NCBI GenBank assembly: GCA_009779845.1
Contig: WRBE01000016.1
Coordinates: 1 to 49,121, forward strand
Reading direction: 5' to 3'
DNA length: 49,121 nt
Source of the DNA: Oscillospiraceae bacterium
GTDB taxonomy: Bacteria > Bacillota > Clostridia > Oscillospirales > Oscillospiraceae
Position numbers and translations under genes: made by a program. Of this stretch, positions 34,482 through 44,306 are shown piece after piece (position 1 is the stretch's first letter; each line of letters starts with the position of its first letter). The notes beneath the pieces are model-generated. The model saw only the letters and a program-made list of their open reading frames with translations, had not been told where the DNA came from and did no database searches.

Positions 34482-35360
34482 ATGATTAGAAGCATGACGG
34501 GCTACGGCAGTGCAAGCGGTGTGTCCGGGAATTTGGAACTTACCATTGAACTCCGTGCTGTGAACAATCGGTACTTAGACGTGACTGTCCGTATGCCACG
34601 GTTGTATCTGTTTGCGGAGGAAAGTCTAAAAAAACAAGTGGGTACTGTTGCCAACCGGGGGAAAGTGGATGTGTTTGTCAACGTAGCCAGCACAGAGGAC
34701 AGTGAGGTGGAAATTGCCATCAACGAGCCTTTAGCCAAAGCCTACATGGCCGCCTTAGAGACCCTAAAAGGCCAATTTGGCCTAGAGGGCGACCTCACCG
34801 CTATGCAGATGGCGAAATTGCCGGAGGTGCTCAATGTACAGCGGCCGGAGACAGACCAAGAGGCCTTTGCCAAAGACCTAAGCGCCGTCATGGATGAGGC
34901 CCTGCAAGCCTTTTGCGCCATGCGAGAGGTGGAAGGGGAGAAGTTGCGGCAAGACATTGCAGGTCGCTTAGACCTGATTGAAACCCTCACCGCCAAGGTG
35001 GAGGCGCTGTCCCCGGAGACGGTCATTGCCTACCGGGAGAAGCTGGAACAGCGGATGCGTGAGGTGCTGGAAGGTACCCATGTTGAAGAGAGCCGGATTT
35101 TAACCGAGGCCGCCATCTTCGCTGACCGGGTGGCGGTGGACGAAGAGATTACCCGGCTCCGCAGTCATGTGGCTCAACTGCGGGACATGCTCCAAACCGG
35201 CGGCGGTGTGGGGCGGAAGATTGACTTTTTGCTCCAAGAACTGGGGCGGGAGACCAACACGGTTGGATCGAAATGTAACGATTTAGAGATTGGGAAACTG
35301 GTCATTGCCTTGAAAGCGGAGATTGAGAAAATCCGGGAACAGGCACAAAATATTGAATAG
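34482..35360 (+). CDS. yicC: YicC family endoribonuclease
   Basis: A 292-residue YicC protein. The family opening [12 protein letters not shown] and [16 protein letters not shown] is present, with the C-terminal DUF1732 block [34 protein letters not shown] and [12 protein letters not shown]. YicC/YloC proteins are RNases acting on single-stranded RNA. The spacing and order yicC-remA-gmk-rpoZ is the conserved clostridial arrangement. Confidence 0.95.
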   Translation: MIRSMTGYGSASGVSGNLELTIELRAVNNRYLDVTVRMPRLYLFAEESLKKQVGTVANRGKVDVFVNVASTEDSEVEIAINEPLAKAYMAALETLKGQFGLEGDLTAMQMAKLPEVLNVQRPETDQEAFAKDLSAVMDEALQAFCAMREVEGEKLRQDIAGRLDLIETLTAKVEALSPETVIAYREKLEQRMREVLEGTHVEESRILTEAAIFADRVAVDEEITRLRSHVAQLRDMLQTGGGVGRKIDFLLQELGRETNTVGSKCNDLEIGKLVIALKAEIEKIREQAQNIE

Positions 35361-35371
35361 GGGGACAGCGT

Positions 35372-35644
35372 ATGAAGCTCATCAACATCGGATTCGGCAA
35401 CATGATATCCCAAGGGCGCTTAATTGCCATTGTCAGCCCAGAGTCGGCCCCCATTAAGCGGATTATTACCGAGGCCAGGGACAAGGGCAGCTTGGTAGAT
35501 GCCACCTATGGCCGCCGGACACGGGCCGTGGTCATCATGGACTCGGGCCATGTGATTTTATCCGCCATCCAGCCAGAGACCGTGGCCGGGCGGATTGCCG
35601 GCAAATCCCACGGAGAGGATGAGGCAGAGCAACATGACGATTAA
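35372..35644 (+). CDS. remA: RemA-like regulator (DUF370)
   Basis: A 90-residue DUF370 protein with [41 protein letters not shown] and [22 protein letters not shown]. In Bacillus, RemA is a ring-shaped DNA-binding activator of matrix and osmoprotection genes. Position directly before gmk is conserved. Its last 11 bases overlap gmk. AGGGGGA precedes the ATG. Confidence 0.93.
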   Translation: MKLINIGFGNMISQGRLIAIVSPESAPIKRIITEARDKGSLVDATYGRRTRAVVIMDSGHVILSAIQPETVAGRIAGKSHGEDEAEQHDD

Positions 35645-36236
35645 GAAAACGGGAAAGCTATTTATTCTATCCGGCCCGTCGGGCAGTGGGAAGAGTACCA
35701 TACTGCGGGAAGTACTGGCACAGATGCCGGAGGTATATTTCTCCATCACCGACACCACCAGAGGGCCACGGCCCGGTGAGGTGGCGGGGAAAGATTATCA
35801 CTATATCAGCCAAGAAGAATTTGCCGAACGGCGTGAGGCGGGGGACTTTTTAGAGTCTGCCTGTTATGTAGGCAACTGGTACGGCACCCCCCGGCGACCC
35901 ATTGAGGAACGGTTACAGGCCGGGATTGATGTATTCTTAGACATTGAGGTGCAGGGTGCCCAGCAGGTCAAAGAAAAGATGCCCCAAGCGGTGACGATTT
36001 TCTTGTTCCCGCCCTCGATGGAGATATTGGAGCTACGGCTTCGGGCCAGAGACACAGATCAAGAGGAAAAGATAATCGGCCGCCTGAAACGGGCCGGGGA
36101 AGAATTTGCCAGAGCCATGTTTTATGACTATCTGGTGATCAACGACAAGATAGACGAGGCAGTGGACGAGGTGTTGTCCATCCTCAAGGCCGAGCACTGT
36201 AAGTTAGAGTCCAGACGTCATTTAATTGATTCATAA
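35634..36236 (+). CDS. gmk: Guanylate kinase
   Basis: A 200-residue GMP kinase (GMP + ATP to GDP + ADP). The P-loop is GPSGSGKST (14-22), followed by the GMP-binding [21 protein letters not shown] and the LID region RLKRAGEE. The start at 35634 overlaps the remA end; in-frame ATGs at 35595 and 35619 lie deeper in remA. Length and motifs are normal. Confidence 0.96.
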   Translation: MTIKKTGKLFILSGPSGSGKSTILREVLAQMPEVYFSITDTTRGPRPGEVAGKDYHYISQEEFAERREAGDFLESACYVGNWYGTPRRPIEERLQAGIDVFLDIEVQGAQQVKEKMPQAVTIFLFPPSMEILELRLRARDTDQEEKIIGRLKRAGEEFARAMFYDYLVINDKIDEAVDEVLSILKAEHCKLESRRHLIDS

Positions 36237-36259
36237 ACAACGAAAGGTGGACAACCATT

Positions 36260-36463
36260 ATGATGCTATATCCTTCCATGACCACACTCTTAGAAAAGGT
36301 CAGCAGCCGCTATATGCTGGTCAACGTCACCGCAAGACGGGCCAGAAATATCTCTGACCAAGCGGAGCAACAAGGCTATGTGTTAGACAAAAAGGCCGTG
36401 TCCTATGCCATTGAAGAGATCGCAGACGGTAGACTGACGATTGATATTGACCCTGTGGTGTAG
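36260..36463 (+). CDS. rpoZ: RNA polymerase omega subunit
   Basis: A 67-residue omega subunit with YMLVNVTARRARNI and KKAVSYAIEEIADGRL, the conserved RpoZ motifs. It stabilises beta-prime in RNA polymerase. AAAGGTGG precedes the ATG. The stop codon is followed at once by the start of repeat-derived sequence. Confidence 0.95.
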   Translation: MMLYPSMTTLLEKVSSRYMLVNVTARRARNISDQAEQQGYVLDKKAVSYAIEEIADGRLTIDIDPVV

Positions 36464-36473
36464 GGGCGGCCAC

Positions 36474-36815
36474 TGTCTTTTTTGTTCGGCGTTGCCGCCG
36501 AGGGGTTTCTTGGCGTAAACCGCCAACTGGTCATGTCCTGCCGGACGGGCCTTCTTCACCCTGCGGGTATTAACTCAACTAACCATTTGCGAGAAGAACA
36601 CTCGCAAACGGAAGTTTCGTAGTATGTTGTCTCACAAAGAAGCAAAAGAGACACAGGGGCTTTGCCCCTATGTACCCCAAAGGGCAAGGGCGAGTGACGC
36701 TGTATTCGCCCCTTATGCCCTGCACTGGTGCCGGAACCCTCTAGCCAGATGTTATAGTCGTCGAAGACCCAATGGTCAAGGGCGGTGGTGGCGGTGGGTA
36801 TGTTGTGGTGTAGAT
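36474..36815 (+). repeat. Dispersed repeat copy R1
   Basis: This stretch is homologous, on the opposite strand, to 43141-43430 and partly to 37633-37795. The sharpest identity is the 24 bases at 36768-36791, equal to the reverse complement of 43165-43188. It holds an AGGGGC/GCCCCT hairpin (36655-36660 / 36664-36669) whose loop differs between copies. Compared with the others, R1 has an extra stretch of about 75 bp from 36557 that contains its own TTTGCGAG/CTCGCAAA hairpin. No gene is seen from 36464 to 36891. Confidence 0.8.
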
Positions 36816-36891
36816 AATTTATATAATATAACATGACACACGGCTGTCGCATTTAATATGCTATGATTGAATAAAAACGGAGGTTTTAGAA

Positions 36892-37365
36892 ATGAAATAC
36901 GAATGTGTATGCTTATCTGTAAAAGATGTAGGGTCATCAAAAAAATTCTACCAAGATTTGATGGGCTTGGAAGTTGATACTGACTGGGGTGTTAATGTTA
37001 GTTTTAAGGGCGGTATCGCTTTACAACAAGGCTTCGATGAAATAATTGGTGTGCCAGAGGAAAGCGTCATAAATCGCTCCCATAATATGGAATTAGTTTT
37101 TGAGACAGATAATTTTGACGAATTTGTTGCGAAAGTTGAAAGCTATCCCAATATTGAACTTGTAAAAGGCGGAGTAGTTGAACAACCTTGGGGGCAAAGA
37201 GGTATCCATATTTATGATTTGGACGGTCATATTCTTGAAGTTGGAGAAAAAATGTTGCATGTTATCCGACGGTTCATGTCTAACGGTATGTCGGTTGCAG
37301 AAGTTGCTACACGTACAGAAATACCTGTTACTGATATAGAAAAATACTTAAATGGAGAGTTCTGA
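36892..37365 (+). CDS. VOC (glyoxalase-fold) protein with C-terminal HTH-like tail
   Basis: A 157-residue protein. Residues 1-120 have a VOC fold pattern (YECVCLSVKDVGSSKKFYQDLMGLEVD; later GIHIYDLDGHILEVGE, with the metal-site-like E at the end). A tail (about 122-157, VIRRFMSNGMSVAEVATRT, then IPVTDIEKYL) looks like a small helix-turn-helix. VOC proteins include glyoxalases, dioxygenases and fosfomycin- or bleomycin-resistance proteins; the substrate is unknown. Codons are AT-rich unlike rpoZ and priA on either side, and repeat copies flank it in inverted orientation, which suggests acquisition. GGAGG precedes the ATG. Confidence 0.82.
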   Translation: MKYECVCLSVKDVGSSKKFYQDLMGLEVDTDWGVNVSFKGGIALQQGFDEIIGVPEESVINRSHNMELVFETDNFDEFVAKVESYPNIELVKGGVVEQPWGQRGIHIYDLDGHILEVGEKMLHVIRRFMSNGMSVAEVATRTEIPVTDIEKYLNGEF

Positions 37366-37392
37366 AAATAAGCATTATCCACGGCCAAGGGC

Positions 37393-37795
37393 CGGGCGAC
37401 TATAAGTCGCCCCTACAAAGGACACGTAAACAAACCATCCATTTTCGAGCACGAGGCTCTCCGTGTTTAGGAGAGCCAGTCGAGTAGGTCCCTTGCCCTT
37501 GACCCAGACCTAACTCTCTTGACCCTATGGCCGCTGTTTTTGAGCCCCTTCAAATGACAAGACAGTGGCACCACAGACCACCCACACCCGTAGGAGACTA
37601 CCGCTGCACACAAAGCCCCTGCCCACTAGGAGGCCCAGCTACGGCCCTTCGGGGTACTTAGGGGCAATGCCCCTGAGTTGACTTTTTGCTTCTTTTTGTT
37701 CAACGACAAAAAGAAGGCCCGCCCGGCAGGGCATGACCAGTTGGCGGCATCCGCCATGACAGAATCGGCGAAAGCCGAAGAGAAAAAGGAGAGGT
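37393..37795 (-). repeat. Dispersed repeat copy S1-R2
   Basis: It begins with a GGGCGAC/GTCGCCC hairpin (37394-37400 / 37406-37412) followed by CCTACAAAGGAC, matching 43083-43120. It ends with a segment sharing 24 identical bases with R3 (37710-37733 = 43333-43356). The AGGGGC/GCCCCT hairpin recurs at 37660-37674, and a long CTTCTTTTTGT/ACAAAAAGAAG stem sits near 37690-37715. A separate perfect hairpin (37455-37462 / 37470-37477) may end the VOC gene. The repeat runs up to the priA ribosome site. No gene is seen in 37366-37800. Confidence 0.8.
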
Positions 37796-37800
37796 TGCCA

Positions 37801-40260
37801 ATGAGCGGAACAATTGTAAAAGTAGCCGTATCAGCGGCAACCTATTCCATTGATAAGCCCTATGACTACCTAGTGCCGGAGCTTCTTGCCGACGCAGTCC
37901 AACCCGGGGTACGAGTCATTGTACCCTTCGCCCGAGGCAACCGCCGATGTGAGGGACTGGTTTTGTCTGCGGAAGAACAAAGTGCGTTCACCCGCTTAAA
38001 GCCCATTGACAGCGTGGTGGATGCAGAGCCGGTGTTAGACGAGGCGCAGATTAAACTGGCCCTGTGGATGCGGGAGCGGTTTTTTTGTACCGTCTATGAC
38101 GCTGTGCGGGCCATGCTACCTACAGGGTTATGGTATCAGATTCGGTATCGGTATCGCTTGGCAGATGGGATGAACCGCCCTGCCGCAGAAGGGTTAGCGG
38201 GGCATAGTAAGGCGGCCCTTGCGGTGTTGGATTATCTATTCGAGACCAAAGACGGCGTGGATGAGCGGGAACTCATACGCACCCTAGGCGAGAAAGTCGC
38301 CGCAAATGGGATCGGGCGGCTGTTAGACGCAAACGCCATCGTTCGGTCAACAGACGAAACCCGCCGGGTCAAAGACAAATTGCAGAAATTTATCACCCTA
38401 GCCATCGGGCCGGAGGACGCTTTAGAATACGCCCAGCGCAAACGCCGCACAGCCAAAAAGCAAGCGGAGGTGCTGGAGCTTCTGGCTTCAGCGGGAGAGG
38501 TGAGCGCAAAGGAGCTGACCTACTACACCGGGGCAACAAGCCAAACATACAATGCCATGGCCAAGGCGGGGCTGATTGTCATAGAAAGCCGTGAAGTACT
38601 CCGCCGCCCGGAAGTCACAGGGCGGGTGCGGCCCACAGAGCAAGTACTCAGTGACGAGCAGCAGGCGGCATACGAAGGGCTGCTTGCGCTTTATCGCAAT
38701 GATAAAGCGGAGGCGGCACTGTTGCAAGGGGTCACAGGCAGCGGGAAAACGGCGGTGTATTTGCACCTGATTGACCAAGTGCTCCAAGACGGCAAGACGG
38801 CGATTGTATTGGTGCCGGAGATTGCCTTAACGCCGCAACTCATGGGTAACTTTACCGCCCGATTCGGCGACCAAGTGGCGGTACTCCACAGTGCGCTGGG
38901 GTTGGGAGAGCGTTATGACGAGTGGAAGCGGATTCATCGTGGAGATGTGTCCGTAGTGGTGGGCACCCGCTCGGCGGTGTTTGCGCCGGTACAGAATCTG
39001 GGCGTGATTGTTATAGATGAAGAGCAAGAACACACCTATAAATCCGAACAATCCCCCCGGTATCATGCCAGAGACGTGGCGAAATACCGCTGTGCCCATG
39101 AAAACGCACTACTCCTCATGGGTTCCGCCACCCCGGCCATAGAGACCACCTATGGGGTGAGAACCGGGCGGTATCATGGGTTTTGGCTTCCTAACCGCTA
39201 TAACCAGATGCAGTTGCCGGAGGTGATTATCGCCGACATGCGGGAAAACCTCAAAGGCGGCAACCCGACTAATATCAGCCGAGAGCTGAAAGACGAGTTG
39301 GCAAAAAATATAGAGGCCGGAGAGCAAAGCATCTTGTTTCTCAACCGCCGTGGTACCAGTAACCTGCTGGTTTGCGGCGAGTGCGGGTATACTTACCGCT
39401 GTGAACATTGCAGTGTCAATCAGACGTATCACCGGGCCAATAATCGCCTCATGTGTCATTACTGCGGCTATAGCCGTCCGGCGGAGGACGATTGCCCCGA
39501 TTGCGGCGGGATTCTCAAGCACATCGGTGCCGGCACCCAGCGGGTGGAGGATGAGTTGCAAGCCTTATTCCCCGGCAAAGAGATTCTGCGCATGGACACG
39601 GATGCCATTACGCCCAGTCAGGGCCATGATGCTCTGTTGACCCGGTTTGAGCGAGAACACATCCCCATCCTCATCGGCACCCAGATGGTGACCAAGGGGT
39701 TGGACTTTCCCAATGTGACCTTAGTGGGGGTGGTCTCTGCCGACCAAGGGCTGTACATGGGCGATTTCCGCGCCCAAGAGCGGACGTTTTCGCTGGTTAC
39801 CCAAGTGGTGGGTCGTGCGGGGCGGGGGTCACGGCCCGGTCGGGCGGTGATTCAGACGTTTACCCCTCGGCACGAGGTGATTGAGTTGGCTGCCCGGCAG
39901 GATTATGACGGATTTTATGAGCGGGAGATACTGCTCCGCCGGATGCAAGGCGTGCCGCCCATGAGGGATTTAATCAGTATCACCTGCACCGGGTTAGATG
40001 AAACCACCGTTCGCCATTGTATCACTGGCATTCGCCGCACCTTAGAGGGGCATACGGCGGAGTTAGGCGAGGGGGCAGAAGTCATCGGCCCGGCCCCAGC
40101 GGGGGTACTCAAAGTCAACAATCGGTATCGGTATCATGTGACCATCCGATGTCAGCAGAATAAACTGGTACGGGGACTGGTGGCCCATATTTTACGCCGG
40201 GTACCGACCATGAAAGAATACCGGGGCGTCACCGTCTACGGCGATGTAGACGGCGGATAA
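37801..40260 (+). CDS. priA: Primosomal replicative helicase PriA
   Basis: An 819-residue 3'-5' DNA helicase that restarts stalled replication forks. It has an N-terminal 3'-binding domain (VAVSAATYSIDKPYDYLVP), Walker A LLQGVTGSGKTAVYL, Walker B VIVIDEEQEHTYK, the zinc-binding pairs CGECGYTYRCEHC and CHYCGY ... CPDCGG, and motifs VVGRAGRGSRPG and VIQTFTP. The ATG at 37801 has AAAGGAGAGG upstream. An in-frame extension from 37678 is translated repeat sequence and should not be annotated. Confidence 0.96.
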   Translation: MSGTIVKVAVSAATYSIDKPYDYLVPELLADAVQPGVRVIVPFARGNRRCEGLVLSAEEQSAFTRLKPIDSVVDAEPVLDEAQIKLALWMRERFFCTVYDAVRAMLPTGLWYQIRYRYRLADGMNRPAAEGLAGHSKAALAVLDYLFETKDGVDERELIRTLGEKVAANGIGRLLDANAIVRSTDETRRVKDKLQKFITLAIGPEDALEYAQRKRRTAKKQAEVLELLASAGEVSAKELTYYTGATSQTYNAMAKAGLIVIESREVLRRPEVTGRVRPTEQVLSDEQQAAYEGLLALYRNDKAEAALLQGVTGSGKTAVYLHLIDQVLQDGKTAIVLVPEIALTPQLMGNFTARFGDQVAVLHSALGLGERYDEWKRIHRGDVSVVVGTRSAVFAPVQNLGVIVIDEEQEHTYKSEQSPRYHARDVAKYRCAHENALLLMGSATPAIETTYGVRTGRYHGFWLPNRYNQMQLPEVIIADMRENLKGGNPTNISRELKDELAKNIEAGEQSILFLNRRGTSNLLVCGECGYTYRCEHCSVNQTYHRANNRLMCHYCGYSRPAEDDCPDCGGILKHIGAGTQRVEDELQALFPGKEILRMDTDAITPSQGHDALLTRFEREHIPILIGTQMVTKGLDFPNVTLVGVVSADQGLYMGDFRAQERTFSLVTQVVGRAGRGSRPGRAVIQTFTPRHEVIELAARQDYDGFYEREILLRRMQGVPPMRDLISITCTGLDETTVRHCITGIRRTLEGHTAELGEGAEVIGPAPAGVLKVNNRYRYHVTIRCQQNKLVRGLVAHILRRVPTMKEYRGVTVYGDVDGG

Positions 40261-40287
40261 TCTGGAACACTTAGAGGAGAAGCAAAT

Positions 40288-40785
40288 ATGGCACTTAGAA
40301 CAATCCTAAAAGAAGGTGACCCCACCTTGACCAAGGTGAGCAGAGACGTGACCGCCTTCGATGACCGGCTCCATACATTATTAGACGACATGAAAGACAC
40401 CCTGACGGACGCAAATGGGGTGGGCTTGGCGGCGCCCCAAGTGGGCATACTCCGCCGGGCGATTTTGGTGTTGGATATTGATGTAGATGAAAATGAGGAA
40501 CCCATAGAGACCTTGTTTGAACTCATCAACCCCGAGATTGTGGAAACCGAGGGGGAGCAGGTGCGGTATGAGGGGTGTCTTAGCATCCCCGGCCTGTTAG
40601 GCGAGGTGGCCCGCCCCGAACGGGTGAAAGTAGTGGCCCAAAACCGCCATGGGGAGCGGGTTGAGGTAGAGGGTACAGGCCTCACCGCCCGTGCGCTGTG
40701 TCATGAGATTGACCATTTAGACGGCCTGTTATATACCCGGCTCACGAAAGAGCTGATTCATGAAGACCAACTGGAAGGGGCTTGA
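40288..40785 (+). CDS. def: Peptide deformylase
   Basis: A 165-residue metalloenzyme that removes the formyl group from nascent proteins. The three family motifs are GVGLAAPQ (44-51), EGCLSIPG (95-102, metal ligand C97) and HEIDH (139-143, metal ligands H139 and H143, catalytic E140). AGAGGAG precedes the ATG. Its stop overlaps the fmt start codon. Confidence 0.96.
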   Translation: MALRTILKEGDPTLTKVSRDVTAFDDRLHTLLDDMKDTLTDANGVGLAAPQVGILRRAILVLDIDVDENEEPIETLFELINPEIVETEGEQVRYEGCLSIPGLLGEVARPERVKVVAQNRHGERVEVEGTGLTARALCHEIDHLDGLLYTRLTKELIHEDQLEGA

Positions 40786-41696
40786 TTCAATTGCGTATCT
40801 TATTTTTCGGCACCCCGAACTTTTCCTGTCCGACCCTAAAGGCACTTTATGAGGCCGGGCACGATATCTGTGGGGTTGTTACCCAGACGGACAAACCAAA
40901 GCATCGGGGGATGCAGCTTACACCGTCCCCGGTGAAAGTATTGGCTTTAGAATACGGGTTGTCCGTATATCAGCCCACCACACTGAGAAATGACGAAGCG
41001 GCAGAGTTTGTGCGGTCATTGAACCCGGAGCTGATTGTGGTAGTGGCCTACGGCAAAATTTTGCTCCGGACAATTTTGGAGATTCCGCCTCACGGGTGCA
41101 TCAATCTGCATCCGTCCCTGTTGCCCCTGTACCAAGGTGCGGCCCCTGTCCAGTGGGCGGTGTTAGACGGTCGGCAGGTCACGGGGATTAGCGTGATGCA
41201 GATGGATGAAGGGATGGATACAGGAGACATTCTCACCCAAGTGGAACGACCAATTTTCCCAGAGGAAACCGCAGGACAGTTGTTAGACCGTTTGGCAGTG
41301 GAGGGTGCGAAGATTTTGGCGGACACCATCCCCGCCATCGCAGATGAGTCGATACGGCGGGTGCCGCAAGACCAGCGTTTTGCCACGCTTGCGCCGCCCC
41401 TTTCAAAAGAACAGTCCCCGGTGGATTGGGCGCGGTCTGCCGTGGAGATATGCAGCCAAATCCGTGGGCTGAACCCTTGGCCCATGGCAACAGCGACATT
41501 TGGGGATAAGACGTTCAAGCTACATCAGGCCCATATCGGGCAGGGGCGCGGAGTGCCGGGCACGGTGCTCTCTGCTGGCAAAGACGGCTTAGAGGTTGCC
41601 TGTGGAGACGGGTCAATCGTTATCACCACCCTCCAAGCCCCCGGCAAGAAGCCCATGGCGGCGGCGGACTATCTGCGGGGGAATCCCATTGGATAA
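40782..41696 (+). CDS. fmt: Methionyl-tRNA formyltransferase
   Basis: A 304-residue Fmt that formylates initiator Met-tRNA with 10-formyl-tetrahydrofolate. It has [25 protein letters not shown], the catalytic [20 protein letters not shown] and [11 protein letters not shown]. The start is a TTG overlapping the def stop (TTGA), or possibly TTG at 40791. It links to the folate operon only through its cofactor. The fmt 3' end overlaps rsmB by eight bases. Confidence 0.95.
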   Translation: MIQLRILFFGTPNFSCPTLKALYEAGHDICGVVTQTDKPKHRGMQLTPSPVKVLALEYGLSVYQPTTLRNDEAAEFVRSLNPELIVVVAYGKILLRTILEIPPHGCINLHPSLLPLYQGAAPVQWAVLDGRQVTGISVMQMDEGMDTGDILTQVERPIFPEETAGQLLDRLAVEGAKILADTIPAIADESIRRVPQDQRFATLAPPLSKEQSPVDWARSAVEICSQIRGLNPWPMATATFGDKTFKLHQAHIGQGRGVPGTVLSAGKDGLEVACGDGSIVITTLQAPGKKPMAAADYLRGNPIG

Positions 41697-43023
41697 GCGG
41701 TCATCCGCCAGAGGTGCAGCAGTGGCCGCCTTACAAGCCTATCACAAGGCCGGGGCCTCGGCTGAGACAGCCTTAGACCAGCAGATTGCCCGACAGGGTT
41801 TAGACCCACGGGATGCGGCGTTGGCGGCGAAGCTGACCTTTGGGGTGTTGCAAAACCGCACGTTGCTGGACTTTTATCTGGGTGCCTACAGCCATACACC
41901 TGTGGAGAAGCTGGAGCCGCGGGTGGGACATATCCTCCGGGTGGCGGCGTATCAAATACTCTTTCTCGACCGCATCCCTGTACGGGCGGCAGTAGACGAA
42001 GCAGTCCAGCTTACCAAGGCGAAAAACCCGAGAGCCGCAGGGTTAGTCAACGCTGTTCTCCGCCGACTATCGGAGGGGAAGGACAATTTGCCGGAACTGC
42101 CCCAAACTGACCCCATAGCGCGGCTTGCCATCCAATACAGCCATCCCCGCTGGTTGGTACAGCGGTTTGCGGACGAGCTGGGGCTAGAGAGTGCAGAGGC
42201 ACTTCTGGCTGCGAATAATAGGGAAGTCCCCTTATACGCCCAAGTCAATACCCTAAAAACCGACACAGCCCAAGTCATGGCGGCCTTGGAGGCCGAAGGT
42301 GTCACCGCCCAGCCACACCAATGGCTATCTGACTGCTTACTCCTCACCCATGCGGGAAGTCCTGCACGGCTTAGCCCGTTCCAAGACGGCAGTATCTATA
42401 TCCAAGACCCGGCGGCCAAGCTAGCGGTCTTGGCGGCAGACCCAAAACCCGGCACCCGCCTGTTAGACCCCTGTGCCGCCCCCGGTGGGAAAAGTTTTGC
42501 CGCCGCCATTCGGATGCAGAATACCGGCGAGATTTTAGCCGGGGACATTGCAGAGAAAAAACAAGTCAGCATCCAAACCGGGGCCGCCCGCCTCGGCATT
42601 ACTATCATAGAGACTCAAACCGCCGATGCCCGCACCCTAGACCCCGCTGAAATCGGCATGTTCGATACCGTTATTGTAGATGCCCCTTGCTCTGGTTTTG
42701 GTATTATCAGAAAAAAACCAGAAATACGGAACAAAACCCCAGAGGAAATCGTCAGACTACCAGAGATACAACTGTCCATCCTCCAAGCCGCCGCCCATTG
42801 CGTGGCCCCCGGCGGGGTGCTGTTGTATGCGACATGTACGATTTTGCCAGAGGAAAACGGAGGTGTAGTGGAACGGTTTTTGTTTGATACCAAAGGATTT
42901 GCTCCGGAAGCGTTCACGCTACCCGGTGAGATTGGGGCGGTGTCAGAGGGACAGATTACGTTATACCCCCATGAGTATGATACGGATGGGTTTTTCTTTT
43001 GTAAGATGCGGAAAGGGGAGTAG
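41689..43023 (+). CDS. rsmB: 16S rRNA m5C967 methyltransferase RsmB
   Basis: A 444-residue RsmB. The N-terminal NusB-like RNA-binding domain covers about 1-140 (AYQILFLDRIPVRAAVDEAV). The methyltransferase domain has the SAM motif LLDPCAAPGGKS, DAPCSGFGIIRKKPEI (catalytic Cys) and LYATCTILPEENG (second Cys). The start is a TTG at 41689 with GGGGGA upstream; a longer frame from 41596 lies inside fmt. After the stop the conserved gene order is broken by repeat S2-R3 and the DUF554 gene. Confidence 0.94.
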   Translation: MDKRSSARGAAVAALQAYHKAGASAETALDQQIARQGLDPRDAALAAKLTFGVLQNRTLLDFYLGAYSHTPVEKLEPRVGHILRVAAYQILFLDRIPVRAAVDEAVQLTKAKNPRAAGLVNAVLRRLSEGKDNLPELPQTDPIARLAIQYSHPRWLVQRFADELGLESAEALLAANNREVPLYAQVNTLKTDTAQVMAALEAEGVTAQPHQWLSDCLLLTHAGSPARLSPFQDGSIYIQDPAAKLAVLAADPKPGTRLLDPCAAPGGKSFAAAIRMQNTGEILAGDIAEKKQVSIQTGAARLGITIIETQTADARTLDPAEIGMFDTVIVDAPCSGFGIIRKKPEIRNKTPEEIVRLPEIQLSILQAAAHCVAPGGVLLYATCTILPEENGGVVERFLFDTKGFAPEAFTLPGEIGAVSEGQITLYPHEYDTDGFFFCKMRKGE

Positions 43024-43045
43024 AGAAGATAAAAGCCGACAGACA

Positions 43046-43430
43046 CAATATCTGCCCCTACGATAAGAAAAGGTCAAGAGCCGGGACGCACAGGGGCACG
43101 TCCCCTACAAAAGGACAAATACTATCCATTCGTGAGCGCAGTTCAATAGAACGTCCCACCGGCCCCACCACCGCCCTTGACCATTGGGGTTGAGAGTACT
43201 ATTACATCCGGCGTGAGGGTTTTTGCGCCAGTGCGGAGTATAAGGTGCAAAACCGTTGTCACTCTGCCCTTGCCCTTAGCGGGTACATAGGGGCGCAGCC
43301 CCTGTGTTTCCTTTGCTTCTTTGCGAAACAGCAAAGAAGGCCCGCCCGGCAGGGCAAAACAAGCCGGCGGTTGCCGCCAAGAAATCCTCGGCGGTACGCC
43401 GACAGAAAAAGTCAAGGATCGGGACACCGA
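43046..43430 (-). repeat. Dispersed repeat copy S2-R3
   Basis: The same composite unit as 37393-37795 and in the same orientation. A GGGACG/CGTCCC hairpin (43083-43088 / 43099-43104) with CCCTACAAAAGGAC is followed by the R part, which carries the AGGGGC/GCCCCT hairpin (43289-43294 / 43298-43303) and a CTTCTTTGC/GCAAAGAAG stem (about 43316-43339). The stem sequences differ between copies but pairing is kept. Nothing else is seen in 43024-43490. Confidence 0.8.
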
Positions 43431-43490
43431 GAGAGCACAATACGTATACACTCACCAGCCTAATGAAAGAAAAAAGGATAAAAACACATC

Positions 43491-44171
43491 ATGATTGGTG
43501 CAATAATAAACGCCACCGCAATATTGGCAGGAGGTATCCTCGGACTTTTATTCCGGGGTAAGATAAGCAAAGAAATCTCAGGGAATATCATTCGCATAAT
43601 CGGGATTTGTGTTTGTATCATTGGAATTTCAGGTGCGCTGGAAGGCGACTTTATGCTTTTGGTCATATCCCTGACACTAGGTACGTTCGCTGGTGAATTT
43701 TTAAATATAGATGGTCGATTAAACAAATTTGGAATATGGACACAAAGCAAATTAAAGCGCGGCGATGAAAACGCTGATTTTGCAGAGGGGTTTGTTGCGG
43801 CTACGCTATTGTTTTGCGTAGGAGCAATGGCAATTATCGGTTCAATAGAAAGTGGAATGAGAGACGACAGGAGCATTATACTTACCAAATCTATTCTTGA
43901 CGGCGTGAGTGCTATGATCTTGGCTTCCTCTTTCGGTTTCGGCGTACTGCTCTCGGCTGCGGCCGTCCTTGTTTATCAGGGTAGCATCGAATTTTTTGCA
44001 GGATATTTGCAGAATGTATTGACAAACGAGATGATAACGCAAATTTCGGCTGTGGGCGGCATCATGATTGTGGGCATAGGATTGAATATGGCATTGAAGA
44101 CGGAAATAAAAGTGGCGAATTTCTTGCCCGGCTTTGCATTTGCCACAGCGTATTATTTGATTTTGGGTTGA
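43491..44171 (+). CDS. DUF554 family membrane protein
   Basis: A 226-residue membrane protein of the DUF554 (YdfK/YqgA) family with about six helices. Family motifs are MIGAIINATAILAGGILGLL, GEFLNIDGRLNKFG, FCVGAMAIIGSIESG and SILDGVSAMILASSFGFGV. Its role, possibly transport, is not established. It is AT-richer than rsmB and rlmN and lies behind a repeat copy, which suggests it was inserted into the housekeeping order. The spacer to rlmN (44172-44306) shows no gene. Confidence 0.88.
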   Translation: MIGAIINATAILAGGILGLLFRGKISKEISGNIIRIIGICVCIIGISGALEGDFMLLVISLTLGTFAGEFLNIDGRLNKFGIWTQSKLKRGDENADFAEGFVAATLLFCVGAMAIIGSIESGMRDDRSIILTKSILDGVSAMILASSFGFGVLLSAAAVLVYQGSIEFFAGYLQNVLTNEMITQISAVGGIMIVGIGLNMALKTEIKVANFLPGFAFATAYYLILG

Positions 44172-44306
44172 TGATGGTGGCACCGTTGCGTATCGTGCGG
44201 TTCTCTGCTCATAGAGAGAAGCAGGCACAAATAATGGGCAAAGTGGACTGAAGATTGTTATTACGTAGAGTAAAAAATTACCCCCAATGACAGGAAACCA
44301 ACCAAC

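Noticed and set aside
34273..34495. Two open frames on opposite strands (70 and 66 codons) at the MITE-like element
   Set aside because: Both share residues encoded by the inverted repeats and have no ribosome site or family match.
37678..37800. In-frame 41-residue N-terminal extension of PriA
   Set aside because: It is translated dispersed-repeat sequence without a ribosome site. The family start and an AAAGGAGAGG site are at 37801.
36464..43490. Dispersed repeats as a CRISPR array
   Set aside because: Copies are hundreds of bases long, in both orientations and kilobases apart, with no regular spacers or cas genes.
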